Source of the DNA: JAKIYB01 sp964590255
GTDB taxonomy: Bacteria > Armatimonadota > Hebobacteria > CAIYQO01
NCBI GenBank assembly: GCA_964590255.1
Contig: CAZPYA010000005.1
Coordinates: forward strand, 27,525-91,524
Direction of reading: 5' to 3'
DNA: 64,000 nucleotides
In this document: positions 17,261 through 25,856 of the stretch, in pieces
Layout: every line of letters starts with the position of its first letter
Numbering within the stretch: position 1 is the first letter of the stretch
Position numbers and translations under genes: made by a program
Notes under the pieces: generated by a model
What the model was told of the DNA's origin: nothing
What the model saw: the letters and a program-made list of their open reading frames with translations, nothing else
Databases searched by the model: none

Positions 17261-17311
17261 AATGGTGACCAATTCTCCCGGCGAGCCGGGGTGGGCTGTG
17301 TATCATGCGCG

Positions 17312-17333
17312 ATCGCCGGGACGTCCCGGCGAT
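17312..17333 (-). other. Perfect 22-bp palindrome between plsX and fabH
   Basis: The sequence starts ATCGCCGGGAC and continues with its exact reverse complement. It lies in the 81-base gap between the plsX stop and the fabH start. It could be an RNA hairpin tuning fabH expression, an attenuator or an operator. No T-run follows. Confidence 0.5.
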
Positions 17334-17341
17334 TCAGATTT

Positions 17342-18379
17342 TCATGCGTTATTCGTGATCGCGAGCATCGGTAATCGCTCGGCCAGATGGCCCTGCGCCG
17401 CCCGCGCGGCCACGCCGATGGCATTTTGCACGGCGACGGCATTGGAACGGCCATGGCTGATGACCACCACGCCGTTAACGCCCAGCAGCAGCGCCCCGCC
17501 ATACTCGGCGTAGTCGAAGTTCTTCTTGACCGCCTTGAAGGTCGGCTTCAGCAGCAGCGCGCCCAACTTACCGAGCCAGCTCGTTTTGATCTGCGCTTTC
17601 AGCAGTTCGCTGAAGAGCTCGCCAAACGCTTCCCCGGCCTTCAGGATGAGATTGCCGACGAAGCCGTCGCAGACAACGACGTCCACCTCGCCGCGCACCA
17701 CTTCTTTCGGCTCGACATTGCCGATAAAGTGGATATCGGCGCATGCGGAAAGCAACCGGTGGGTCTCTTTCGTCAGCTCGTCGCCCTTACTGGGCTCCTC
17801 GCCGATGCTCAGCAAGCCCACGCGCGGCTCGGCTTCAGGCAGGTTCAACGCGATGGGGGCGTAGAGCGCGCCCATCCGCGCGAACTGCGCCAGGTGCTGC
17901 GGCTTGCAGTCCGTGGTGGCGCCGGCGTCCAGCAGCAGGCAGCGGCCCTTGGTCGTGGGCAGCAGCGTGGCGATACCCGGCCGATCCACGCCCGTGATGG
18001 GCTTGAGGATAAGCACCGCCGCCGCCATCATCGCGCCGGAGTTGCCGGCGGAGATGACCGCGTGCGCTTCGCCCGTCTGCACCAGCTTCATGGCCACGGC
18101 GATGGACGAATCGGGCTTGCGCAGCACCGCTTTCGCCGGTGAATCGCACATCTCCACCACCTGCGAGGCATGGTGGAGGATGAGATTGCGCGGCGGTTCG
18201 CCGTGATGTCCGAGACACGGACGCACCACCGCGTCGTCACCCACGAGGATAACGTTCACCTCGGGGAGCAGACGCGCGGCGGCGACGGCGCCGGCGACGA
18301 CGGCCTGCGGGGCTTGATCGCCCCCCATGGCGTCAACGGCAACGACTATCGGCTTCGGCTGGGAAACGTCGGATTGCAC
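17342..18379 (-). CDS. plsX: Phosphate acyltransferase PlsX
   Basis: This 345-aa peripheral membrane enzyme makes acyl-phosphate from acyl-ACP for PlsY-driven phosphatidic acid synthesis. VAVDAMGGDQAP near residue 12 and SAGNSGAMMAAAVL near 108 are family signatures, and CDGFVGNLILKAGEA near 230 is also typical. The start is a GTG at 18379, 8 bases after the rpmF stop, so translation is probably coupled. The order yceD-rpmF-plsX-fabH is widely conserved. Length is normal. Confidence 0.97.
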   Translation of the reverse strand: MQSDVSQPKPIVVAVDAMGGDQAPQAVVAGAVAAARLLPEVNVILVGDDAVVRPCLGHHGEPPRNLILHHASQVVEMCDSPAKAVLRKPDSSIAVAMKLVQTGEAHAVISAGNSGAMMAAAVLILKPITGVDRPGIATLLPTTKGRCLLLDAGATTDCKPQHLAQFARMGALYAPIALNLPEAEPRVGLLSIGEEPSKGDELTKETHRLLSACADIHFIGNVEPKEVVRGEVDVVVCDGFVGNLILKAGEAFGELFSELLKAQIKTSWLGKLGALLLKPTFKAVKKNFDYAEYGGALLLGVNGVVVISHGRSNAVAVQNAIGVAARAAQGHLAERLPMLAITNNA

Positions 18380-18387
18380 GGATCTCG

Positions 18388-18585
18388 TCAGGCCTCACGT
18401 TCGATCGCGAGCACCTGGCGATGCTCCGGACCGTAGGTGCCGCACTTCGGGCAGACATGGTGCGACAGGTGCATGCCGTCGCAGTCCGGCTTGTTGCACT
18501 TCACCAGCGTCGGCGGCGTCAGTTTCCAATTGGCGCGGCGATGGTCGCGGCGCGCTTTTGAAAATTTATTTTTTGGGTTCGGCAC
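18388..18585 (-). CDS. rpmF: Ribosomal protein L32
   Basis: The 65-aa protein starts VPNPKNKFSKARRDHRRANW, the conserved L32 N-terminus after start removal, and carries Cys pairs in CNKPDC and CPKC that make the zinc-binding form. A longer open frame reaches 18714, but GAGGAG lies 6 bases before the GTG at 18585, which fixes the start. It is the second gene of the yceD-rpmF-plsX-fabH cluster. The spacer to yceD (126 bases) holds two copies of a GGGCGGGCTGG-x-TGCCC palindrome (about 18603-18622 and 18650-18668). Confidence 0.95.
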   Translation of the reverse strand: MPNPKNKFSKARRDHRRANWKLTPPTLVKCNKPDCDGMHLSHHVCPKCGTYGPEHRQVLAIEREA

Positions 18586-18710
18586 AGTCGTCTCCTCAGC
18601 GTCGGGCGGGCTGGATGCCCGCACGGCAGAAATTCTCTCGGCACAGCCGGGCGGGCTGGCTGCCCACGCGGCCCTGTTCTTCACGTCCGCGCATACACGC
18701 GGACGGACAT

Positions 18711-19250
18711 TCATCCACTCTGGCGTTTTTCGAAAAACTGCTGCAATGCCGCAAGTTGCGGGTTCGCGCCCGACTCGACACAGCCGCAGTGGCCTTCATT
18801 CAAATTACTTCCGCAGTGCGGGCACAACCCCTGGCAATCATCCTGGCACAGCGGCTTGATGGGCAACGCCAGCAGAATGCTCTGGCGCAGCAACTCGTCC
18901 ATGTTCAGGTCCAGCGTGCCGGGGAAGAAGAGCTGTATATCCGGCTCGTCTTCGTCTTGCTCGATGGCCAGTGCCTGCCCGCCCGGCGCGGGTGGCTGCA
19001 CCACAAAATCCTCCTGGAACTCGGCATGGATCGGCTGCCGGTAGACGCCGCCGCAGCGGGAGCACACCAGCTCGACTTCCGTATCCACCGCCCCTTCCAG
19101 CAGCAGCACGCGTCCGGTGCTGCTCACGATCATCTTCCCCTCCACCGGCGCGGTGAGGGTCATCCCCTCCACCTCCTGGACGGTCATCACAACGGGCTGT
19201 TCGGCGTAGGAGCCCGGATTCCGCGCAATATCTGAAAGGTCCAGTTTCAC
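18711..19250 (-). CDS. yceD: YceD/DUF177 family protein (23S rRNA accumulation protein)
   Basis: This 179-aa protein has the DUF177 layout: an N-terminal beta part, then CSRCGGVYRQPI near residue 63, and a C-terminal PLCQDDCQGLCPHCGSNLNEGHCGC zinc-ribbon-like cluster at about 130-155. YceD is known to influence 23S rRNA levels and is nearly always beside rpmF, as here. The ATG at 19250 is preceded by AAAGGA. A GGGGCT-GTG-AGCCCC hairpin sits in the leader at about 19267-19281, and TATACT on the - strand (19294-19289) could be a -10 element, although I see no matching -35. Confidence 0.9.
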   Translation of the reverse strand: MKLDLSDIARNPGSYAEQPVVMTVQEVEGMTLTAPVEGKMIVSSTGRVLLLEGAVDTEVELVCSRCGGVYRQPIHAEFQEDFVVQPPAPGGQALAIEQDEDEPDIQLFFPGTLDLNMDELLRQSILLALPIKPLCQDDCQGLCPHCGSNLNEGHCGCVESGANPQLAALQQFFEKRQSG

Positions 19251-19370
19251 TGTCCCGTTCCTTTCCGGGGCTCACAGCCCCTACGCGCAGTATACCCGCT
19301 TCACACCCCCGGCGACGCCGCTCATGTCGCGGAATCGCGCATGGCATCTCCGCCGCGGCCGCCCAGACCC

Positions 19371-19407
19371 AAAAAACGGGCGGGACGACAGCGCGACGTC
19401 CTGCCCG
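19371..19407 (-). terminator. Intrinsic terminator after the zinc-ribbon gene
   Basis: On the - strand an 11-bp stem with one mismatch (19407-19397 with 19387-19377) is followed by TTTTTT (19376-19371). It ends the transcript of 19553-20005 and separates it from the yceD cluster. The rest of the 300-base gap 19251-19552 shows no gene. Confidence 0.75.
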
Positions 19408-19552
19408 AAGTGTATATATGCCATATCGACGGGATTTTGTCAAGGAAAGCCGCAAGGGGACGCGGCACAGACCGACCGTTCCGTCAGCCCGTGCTACCCG
19501 TCAAGAGATTGTACCGCGAATCGCCGCGCGTGTCGAGAGGCGCAAAGGCCGC

Positions 19553-20005
19553 TCACTTGCCTTCGACGGATTCTTCCGCAGTGCCGGATTCCGCCGGTTT
19601 GCCCTCCAGCGGTTTGAAGATCCCCTGGCGCTCGGCCTGCTCGAAAACCTGGTACAGCAACTCGCGGAGATGTTCTTTCCAGGTGGGGCTTTCATCGGCC
19701 ACCGCCTCCTCGATGAGCAGCGCGCGCGGAGTTTGCTGCTCGATGAACATGTCGAAGAGCGTCGCGGTATAATAGACATAGTGATCGACGAGTGAGAAGA
19801 TGCCGTAGGCGGGCGGGGTGCAGCGGCCATACATGCGCCGGTGGGTGCCGTTGGCGTCCACCAGCAGCTTTACGACCTCGCGAAAATCTTCGGATTGTAA
19901 ATTCGGCTCCCCGCACTCAGGACATACCGTCACCGGCGACTGAAAGGGGACGAAATACGTCTCGCACTTCACGCATTGGTACTCCTGATGGTAGTGCAGG
20001 GTCAT
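19553..20005 (-). CDS. Hypothetical 150-aa zinc-ribbon protein
   Basis: I do not recognise a named family. The protein opens MTLHYHQEYQCVKCETYFVP, and CVKC (11-14) with CPEC (28-31) forms a probable zinc ribbon. A helical region VDHYVYYTATLFDMFIEQ follows, and the tail is acidic (TAEESVEGK). The frame extends far upstream through the FHA gene in another frame, but GGAGG 9 bases before the ATG at 20005 decides the start. The FHA gene 20061-21029 ends 55 bases upstream, so the two are probably co-transcribed. Cytoplasmic; the function is unknown. Confidence 0.75.
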   Translation of the reverse strand: MTLHYHQEYQCVKCETYFVPFQSPVTVCPECGEPNLQSEDFREVVKLLVDANGTHRRMYGRCTPPAYGIFSLVDHYVYYTATLFDMFIEQQTPRALLIEEAVADESPTWKEHLRELLYQVFEQAERQGIFKPLEGKPAESGTAEESVEGK

Positions 20006-20060
20006 CGGGCGCATCCTCCGGCGATTGGCGTCTGCCCACGCGCCGGGACGGCGGGCAGCG

Positions 20061-21029
20061 CTAATGAATATGGTAATAGCGTAGCACAGTTTCGCCGATT
20101 TGGATTTCGTCACCGTCATAGAGTTCCGACACGCGGACGCGTCTGTTGTGCAGAAACACCAGCGCCCCCTCATCACACCCCTGAATTTTCGCCTCGCCGC
20201 CGTCCGAGCGAATGTTGGCATGGCATGGGCGCACCCCGCCGGCGGCCCCCACCACCAGCCGGTTCTCCGGCGCGGTGCCGATAGTGAAGGGGGTGCCATA
20301 GAGGGGATAGAGCTGCCCGGGCTGGTCGCCATGCACCACCAGCAGCCATTCCACCTTCGCCACCTCGCGCACGAAGCCGTAGGCAAAACCGAGTAGCATC
20401 CCCGCCGCCGGCAGCAGCACCGCCTGGCGCGCCAGCGGGCCGATGAAACCGGGCAGCGCCTCGGTGAGCGGCAGCGCCACCTGCGCCAGCACCGCCGCGG
20501 CCACGCCGCCCAGCACCCCCGCCACCACCATCTGCACCGGTTGGCGCGCCCGCGGGAAGGCGCGATACTCGGCCAGCCCGCACAGCAGACCGATGCCCAT
20601 CCATAATGCATACGGGTAACCGCCACCCCGGCGAGTGGCTGCCAGCGCCACCCCCAGCACCACGCTGCCCGCCGCGGCGAGCAGCAGCGCCCGGCCCAGC
20701 GCGCGCAGCCACGCCGTCCGCGCCCGCCACGGGTGGCCGTCCAGCAGGCACAGGCCGGCGGTGAGCGGCAGCGACCAGAGGAGGAGGGCCAGCACCTGCG
20801 GCAGCGGGTGGAATCCCGGCGCCGCCAGCGCGGCCAGGGCCAGCGCCAGCAGCAGGCCAAGCACCGCCGCCCCCGCGCCGCCCAGGAAGCCGCACAGCAC
20901 GTGGCGCGCCAGGTCGAACCACGACCAATACGCCAGCGCCGTCCGCGACGGGGCGACCGGCGTCATGGACGGATCCCAACGCGGACGGTTCGGGGCATGC
21001 GATACGTCAGTATCCCGCGGTGCAGTCAT
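20061..21029 (-). CDS. Polytopic membrane protein with C-terminal FHA domain
   Basis: The 322-aa protein has about seven hydrophobic segments between residues 35 and 230, then a cytoplasmic FHA-like beta sandwich at about 235-320: PFTIGTAPENRLVVG, RPCHANIRSDGGEAKIQ and VFLHNRRVRVSELYDGDEIQIGETVL. FHA domains bind phosphothreonine and report Ser/Thr kinase signalling. The usual G-R-S triad is changed here (IGTAPENRL; CHANI in place of S-x-x-H), so phospho-binding is uncertain. Divergent from pabB-pabC, and followed by the zinc-ribbon gene. No kinase is nearby. Confidence 0.7.
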   Translation of the reverse strand: MTAPRDTDVSHAPNRPRWDPSMTPVAPSRTALAYWSWFDLARHVLCGFLGGAGAAVLGLLLALALAALAAPGFHPLPQVLALLLWSLPLTAGLCLLDGHPWRARTAWLRALGRALLLAAAGSVVLGVALAATRRGGGYPYALWMGIGLLCGLAEYRAFPRARQPVQMVVAGVLGGVAAAVLAQVALPLTEALPGFIGPLARQAVLLPAAGMLLGFAYGFVREVAKVEWLLVVHGDQPGQLYPLYGTPFTIGTAPENRLVVGAAGGVRPCHANIRSDGGEAKIQGCDEGALVFLHNRRVRVSELYDGDEIQIGETVLRYYHIH

Positions 21030-21147
21030 GCGCGCCTCTTTCCGTGTTATTTCCGCGTGCGCCGTCCGTTCCCTGCCACGGGCATTTACCTATCATCCCG
21101 CCGCCACGGCAGGGAATCCCCCACCCCGCCGCGAATTCACAGGCACC

Positions 21148-22896
21148 ATGCCGCCATCGCCGTCCGCACAACCGCACAGCGTCATCCTGCAAGCCGACGG
21201 ACACTGGCTGCGCTTCGCCACGCCGCGGCGGGTGCTCGTTGCCCGGCAGATGGACGACGTGGCGCCGGCGCTGGCGGCGGCGGAAGCGGCCACGCGCGAC
21301 GGGCACTACGCCGCCGGCTTGCTCAGCTACGAGGCCGCGCCGGCCTTCGACCCGGCGTTCCGCGTGCGCCCAGCGGGGGATCTGCCGCTGCTGTGGTTCG
21401 GCATTTACGACACGCCGCAGGTGCTGGACGCGCTGCCGGCGGCAGAGGAGGCCTGCGCCGTCTCCACCTGGCAGCCGGCCATCACGCGAGACGCGTACCG
21501 GGCGGCCATCGCGCGTATTAAGGACTACATCGCCGCCGGCGACACCTACCAGGTGAATTTTACCCTGCGCCTGCACGCGCGGCTGGCCGGCGATCCGTGG
21601 GCGCTCTTCCTCGCGCTTACCCGGGCGCAGCGCGGCGCCTACGGCGCATGGGTGCACCTGGGCTCGCATTGTCTCTGTTCCGCCTCGCCCGAACTCTTCT
21701 TCCACCTGGACGGCGACCGGCTGGTGAGCAAGCCGATGAAGGGCACCGCCCGACGCGGGCTGACCTGGGAAGACGACCTGGCGCGCGCCCGCGAACTGGG
21801 GCGCTCGGCGAAAAATCGCGCCGAGAACGTGATGATCGTCGACATGGTGCGCAACGATATGGGGCGCGTCGCGGAGACGGGCAGCGTGGCGGTGGAGCAG
21901 CTTTTCGCGGTGGAGCGCTATGCGACGGTGTGGCAGATGACCTCCACCGTGGCGGCGCGCACGCACGCGTCATACACCGCGCTCTTCGGCGCGCTCTTCC
22001 CCTGCGCTTCCATTACCGGCGCGCCAAAGGTGCGCACCACCGAGATCATCACGGAGCTGGAAGGCCAGCCGCGCGGGGCCTATACCGGCGCCATCGGCTA
22101 CCTGGCGCCGGGGCGGCGGGCGCAGTTCAACATTGCCATCCGCACCGTGCAGGTAGAGGCGGCCACCGGCGCGCTGGAATACGGCACCGGCGGCGGCATC
22201 GTGTGGGATTCCGAGGCGGAGAGCGAATACGCCGAGTGCCTGACGAAGGCGCTGGTGCTCACCGAGCGCCGACCCGACTTCCAGTTGCTGGAAACGCTGC
22301 TGTGGCGGCCGCGCGGGGGCTACGCGCTGCTGCACGGCCACCTGCGCCGACTGCGGCACTCCGCCGATTATTTCGGCGTTGCCGTCGATATGAGCGCGGT
22401 GCGGACGCGGCTACGCGACGCGGCACGGAACTATTCCACGCCCCGGCGGGTGCGCCTGCTGGTGGGCGAGGACGGCGCCATCATCCTGGAAGACGCCCCC
22501 GCGCCGGCGCCGCTGGGACGTCCCTGGCGGCTGGCCTTCGCGCCGGCGCCAATCGATCCGGAGGACCGTTTCCTATACCATAAGACGACGCATCGCGCCG
22601 TCTACGACGCCGCCCGCGCGGCGCGGCCGGACTGCGACGACGTGCTGCTGTGGAATCCGCACGGCGAGGTGACCGAGGCAACCATCGCCAACGTCGCGGC
22701 GCGCATCGGCGACCGCTGGATCACCCCGCCGGTGGCCTGCGGCCTGCTGCCGGGCGTCGCCCGCGCGCACTTGCTGCGGAAAGGCGTGCTGGAAGAAGGC
22801 GTGCTCACCCGCGCTCTGCTGGCGGAGGCGGAAGCGCTGGCGCTCTTCAACGCCGTCCGCGGCTGGCAGCCGGCGGTGCTGCACCCGGCAAGTTGA
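21148..22896 (+). CDS. pabB: Aminodeoxychorismate synthase component I / lyase fusion
   Basis: This 582-aa fusion combines PabB, which turns chorismate plus ammonia into 4-amino-4-deoxychorismate, and PabC, which releases pyruvate to give p-aminobenzoate for folate. PabB marks are KPMKGTARR, ENVMIVDMVRNDMGRV, SITGAPKVRT and YTGAIGYLAPG. The PabC half starts about residue 375 (FQLLETLLWRPRGGY); the PLP lysine is in LYHKTTHR, and NPHGEVTEATIANVA follows. The frame opens at 20635 inside the FHA gene antisense; AGG before ATG 21148 and homology favour 21148, but 21028 is possible. The glutaminase PabA is not adjacent. Confidence 0.93.
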   Translation: MPPSPSAQPHSVILQADGHWLRFATPRRVLVARQMDDVAPALAAAEAATRDGHYAAGLLSYEAAPAFDPAFRVRPAGDLPLLWFGIYDTPQVLDALPAAEEACAVSTWQPAITRDAYRAAIARIKDYIAAGDTYQVNFTLRLHARLAGDPWALFLALTRAQRGAYGAWVHLGSHCLCSASPELFFHLDGDRLVSKPMKGTARRGLTWEDDLARARELGRSAKNRAENVMIVDMVRNDMGRVAETGSVAVEQLFAVERYATVWQMTSTVAARTHASYTALFGALFPCASITGAPKVRTTEIITELEGQPRGAYTGAIGYLAPGRRAQFNIAIRTVQVEAATGALEYGTGGGIVWDSEAESEYAECLTKALVLTERRPDFQLLETLLWRPRGGYALLHGHLRRLRHSADYFGVAVDMSAVRTRLRDAARNYSTPRRVRLLVGEDGAIILEDAPAPAPLGRPWRLAFAPAPIDPEDRFLYHKTTHRAVYDAARAARPDCDDVLLWNPHGEVTEATIANVAARIGDRWITPPVACGLLPGVARAHLLRKGVLEEGVLTRALLAEAEALALFNAVRGWQPAVLHPAS

Positions 22897-22967
22897 CAGG
22901 AACCCCGCCAGCGCGAATAATACGGGACGCGCGCCGGTCACCGGCCCGACGACAGGAGATACCAACC

Positions 22968-24023
22968 ATGCAGTGCAGCGAGTGCGGGCACGCCATGCCC
23001 GACGGCGCGAAGTTTTGTTCCGAATGCGGGCAGCGACTGGCGCCCGTGGACGCTCTCCCCACAGAGGAGACGGCAGCCCCGCTGATCGACGCGGACGCCG
23101 GCGAGGCGACCGTGGCTGAGGCGGAACCGGAGACGGCGGAGACCGCGGACGCATCCCCGGCCGAGGCCGCAACCGATCCCGCGCCGCGCGCCGGATCACC
23201 GCTGGCCGCCTTCCTCGTGGTGCTGGCGCTGCTGGCCGGGCTGGCCGCCGGCGCCTTCTTCCTGCTGCCGCTGTGGACGCAGGACCCGGCGCGCGCCACC
23301 GCCGCCGACCTCTTCCCAAACAAGGCGGGCTTGCAGTGGCACTTCACCACCACGGAGAAGCTTCCTATCCCGAACGAGTTCTACCTGGATTCCGCGGCGT
23401 TCGTGGCCGCGAAAGGCGGCCAATCCACCGCGCTGACCGCCAGCGCCAAACCGGCGAGCTTCTTCCTTGATAATGCGAAGCCGGTGAATGTGGCCATGTC
23501 GAAGACCGGCGTCACGGTGAGCCATCTCTTCGCTGGCGTGCCGGGGATGTATATGCGGTTCGACCCGCCACTGCAAATCGTGAAAACCCCTTTCCGCGCC
23601 GGCCAGAGCTGGACATGGAAAGGCAAGCTGGTGAGCGAAGGTGCCCCGGGCCTGGAAGCCTCGGCGAAGATTGCGAACGTCGTCGGCACCGTGCCCGTGC
23701 GCGGAAAATCGGCCAAGTCGATTCGCGTGAAGATCGACCTGGCCATCCGCGCCACCGACCCATACGGACTGGCCCCGCCGGAGACCGTGAACGTCGAGAA
23801 CGGCCTTGACGTGGTGCCACACTACGGCATCGTGCGCTACACCTGGGCGTTGAAGATGAAAGATCAGGCCGGCCGTGGCAGCTCGGCAAACCTGGAACCG
23901 ACGTTCAGTTATCACCCGATCCTGGGGTACCAGGCGCCGAAGGCGGCCCCCGCCCAGACGCCGAAGGCGAACAAGCCGGCGACAGACAAGCCGGCGACAC
24001 CCCCCGCCCCAACGAAGAAATAG
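22968..24023 (+). CDS. Zinc-ribbon, single-pass membrane protein of unknown function
   Basis: The 351-aa protein begins MQCSECGHAMPDGAKFCSEC, a zinc ribbon with Cys at 3, 6, 17 and 20. A Glu/Ala-rich linker follows, then one membrane helix at about 80-102 (FLVVLALLAGLAAGAFFLLPL), and an external beta-rich domain up to residue 325, ending in a Lys/Pro/Ala-rich tail. AGGAG lies 9 bases before ATG 22968. It lies 71 bases after pabB-pabC and just ahead of an MFS gene. The external domain is not one I can name; it resembles the DUF-type extracellular domains that sense or bind wall components. Confidence 0.7.
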   Translation: MQCSECGHAMPDGAKFCSECGQRLAPVDALPTEETAAPLIDADAGEATVAEAEPETAETADASPAEAATDPAPRAGSPLAAFLVVLALLAGLAAGAFFLLPLWTQDPARATAADLFPNKAGLQWHFTTTEKLPIPNEFYLDSAAFVAAKGGQSTALTASAKPASFFLDNAKPVNVAMSKTGVTVSHLFAGVPGMYMRFDPPLQIVKTPFRAGQSWTWKGKLVSEGAPGLEASAKIANVVGTVPVRGKSAKSIRVKIDLAIRATDPYGLAPPETVNVENGLDVVPHYGIVRYTWALKMKDQAGRGSSANLEPTFSYHPILGYQAPKAAPAQTPKANKPATDKPATPPAPTKK

Positions 24024-24080
24024 GCGCCGCGCCCGTTTACCCCCACCGTCGTGGTGTGATATCATGCCGCGGCGGTGGTC

Positions 24081-25355
24081 ATGTTTTCCTTCCTGGCAGA
24101 TCGACAACTCCGGCGGTTATGCATCCCCCTGTTGCTCACCGAGTTCCTCTGGGGCATGGGCACGTTTTTCACGCTGCCCGTGACCACCATGACCGCCTAC
24201 CTGAGCGCGCTGCAGGCGCCGCCGCTGGTCATCGGACTCATTGTCACGGTGATGGGTTCGCTGGTGGTGCTGCCGCAAATCTTCGGCCGGTCAGTCATCG
24301 AGCGTTTTCGCCACCGCAAGCGCGGAGTGATCCTGCTGCACGCGTGCGTGCTCACCCCCTACCTGCTCATTCCATTACTCGACATGCTGCTCAACCCCGG
24401 CCAACGCGGGCTGCTCGTGGGGCTTATCCTCGGCCTGCTGGGTGTGTCGCAGGTGCTCATCGGCTTCATTGTGCCGGTGTGGCTGGACATGACCGCGCGG
24501 TTAATCCCGGTGAGCATACGCGGCAGCTATTTCGGCGTAGCCAGCAGCGCCTTTTCGCTGGGCGGCATCTTCGCCGGGCAGGCGCTCATCTGGATGGCCG
24601 GCGGACTGGGCGACGCCGTCTTTCGCGGCGCTTTTCTCGCCTCCGGGTGCTGCTTCATCCTCTCCATGACCGCCTTCGCCTGCGCGCCCATCCCGGAGAC
24701 GGCCTTTGAACACGCCCCGGAGCCGTCTATCGTCGCGCGCCTGCGTAGGTCGCTGGCCGCCTGCCACCCGCGCACGAACCTGGGGCGCTTCCTGCTCAGC
24801 AATGTGTGCTTCACGCTGGCGCTGGGCATCACCGCGTATGTCACCATCTTCGCCAGCGATGCGCGGGGACTGGGGTACCCGCGCGCCATCTTCGGTTACC
24901 TCACCCAGATGCAAGCGCTGGGCGGCGCGGCCGGGGCGCTGCTGCTGGGACTGGTCGTGGATCGGCGCGGCCCGCGCGGGCCATGGATCGGCATGATCCT
25001 GCTGCTGCCGGCGGCGCTGCTGCTGCTGTGGCACGGCGCCAGCCTGCCGTTGCTCACCCTCTGCGCGCTGCTGCTCGGCACCTTCATCACCCTGTGGTCG
25101 ATTACCGGCCCCGCCATGCTGGAACTATCGCCGGACGGTGACAAAAGCGGTTTCGTCGCCGTCGTCAACCTCGCCACCTTTCCCGCCGGCGCCCTCGGCC
25201 CACTGCTGATGGGCGCGGTCATCAGCGGCGGCGGCTACCGGGCCGCCTTCCTCCTCGCCGCGATCATCGCCGGCCTCGCCCTCATCCCCGCCCTCACCCT
25301 CCGCCGCCGCGCCCACACCTCCACGCCCACCCCCCGCCCCATGCCGTCCGACTGA
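24081..25355 (+). CDS. MFS transporter
   Basis: A 424-aa membrane protein with 12 predicted helices in two halves. FGRSVIERFRHRKRGVILLH near residue 60 is a variant of the MFS loop 2-3 motif, and LVVDRRGPRGPWIGMILLLP is its repeat in the second half. Substrate unknown. A GTG at 24075 is also possible; I use the ATG at 24081. It follows the zinc-ribbon protein by 57 bases and precedes tRNA-Lys. Confidence 0.8.
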   Translation: MFSFLADRQLRRLCIPLLLTEFLWGMGTFFTLPVTTMTAYLSALQAPPLVIGLIVTVMGSLVVLPQIFGRSVIERFRHRKRGVILLHACVLTPYLLIPLLDMLLNPGQRGLLVGLILGLLGVSQVLIGFIVPVWLDMTARLIPVSIRGSYFGVASSAFSLGGIFAGQALIWMAGGLGDAVFRGAFLASGCCFILSMTAFACAPIPETAFEHAPEPSIVARLRRSLAACHPRTNLGRFLLSNVCFTLALGITAYVTIFASDARGLGYPRAIFGYLTQMQALGGAAGALLLGLVVDRRGPRGPWIGMILLLPAALLLLWHGASLPLLTLCALLLGTFITLWSITGPAMLELSPDGDKSGFVAVVNLATFPAGALGPLLMGAVISGGGYRAAFLLAAIIAGLALIPALTLRRRAHTSTPTPRPMPSD

Positions 25356-25356
25356 C

Positions 25357-25385
25357 TTGACATCCCCTGCCAGATTTCCTATACT
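25357..25385 (+). promoter_or_regulatory. Near-consensus promoter of tRNA-Lys
   Basis: TTGACA (25357-25362), a 17-base spacer and TATACT (25380-25385) precede the tRNA by 11 bases. It is the best sigma-70 match in the window, and the -35 box touches the stop codon of the MFS gene. Confidence 0.85.
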
Positions 25386-25396
25386 ACACCTCGCGT

Positions 25397-25472
25397 GGAT
25401 CGTTAGCTCAGCTGGTAGAGCAGGGGACTCTTAATCCCAAGGTCGCAGGTTCGAATCCTGCACGATCCACCA
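25397..25472 (+). tRNA. tRNA-Lys (CUU anticodon)
   Basis: The 7-bp acceptor stem pairs GGATCGT with ACGATCC, the D arm is GCTCAGCTGGTAGAGC, the anticodon loop is CTCTTAA with anticodon CTT, and the T arm is GCAGGTTCGAATCCTGC. Discriminator A and an encoded CCA end the gene at 25472. It resembles bacterial tRNA-Lys closely. Its 3' end is the left border of the island and a likely attachment site. Confidence 0.95.
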
Positions 25473-25475
25473 TAC

Positions 25476-25699
25476 CCCTCTAAAGACAGAACTTCCCGTA
25501 TGAATGGCTTAACTCCATCTGGCCCCAGCGGAATCGTATAGTCGATGATTATCTCTGACGGCCCTACTTCAACACGCTTAATGAACGAGTGGATGAACGC
25601 TCTGCGCTCAATAACGGAATGATTTTCTAGCACAGCTCGCAGCTCTGCCGCGCGCATACGCACATACGTCGGATCACGCCGCAAGCATTCGCGGCTCAC
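25476..25699 (-). pseudogene. C-terminal remnant of a serine recombinase
   Basis: In the - strand frame the stretch encodes ERRAFIHSFIKRVEVGPSEI and then IIDYTIPLGPDGVKPF, which is the usual C-terminal end of large serine recombinases (E-R-R-x-F-I-x-x-F-I-K-R-I-x-V followed by an I-x-Y-x-I-P-L-P strand). The resolvase catalytic domain with its Ser nucleophile is absent and the upstream sequence is not in frame with it. The reading frame continues into the tRNA-Lys 3' end at 25403, which is common for integrase genes next to their tRNA attachment site. Recognised from memory of the family pattern, not by alignment. Confidence 0.65.
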
Positions 25700-25856
25700 C
25701 AACGCGTCGACCGGCCCGTATGCGCGCGGCGGACATGTTCGGTGATGACCGGAAGTCGGACGGGGTGAACGCGCAGGCGGCAGGGCGTCGCGCGCCGCTC
25801 GCCAGCCCGTTTGTTGGAGTGCAGCGCCGAAGGCGAAGACCCAATATCGCGGCGGT

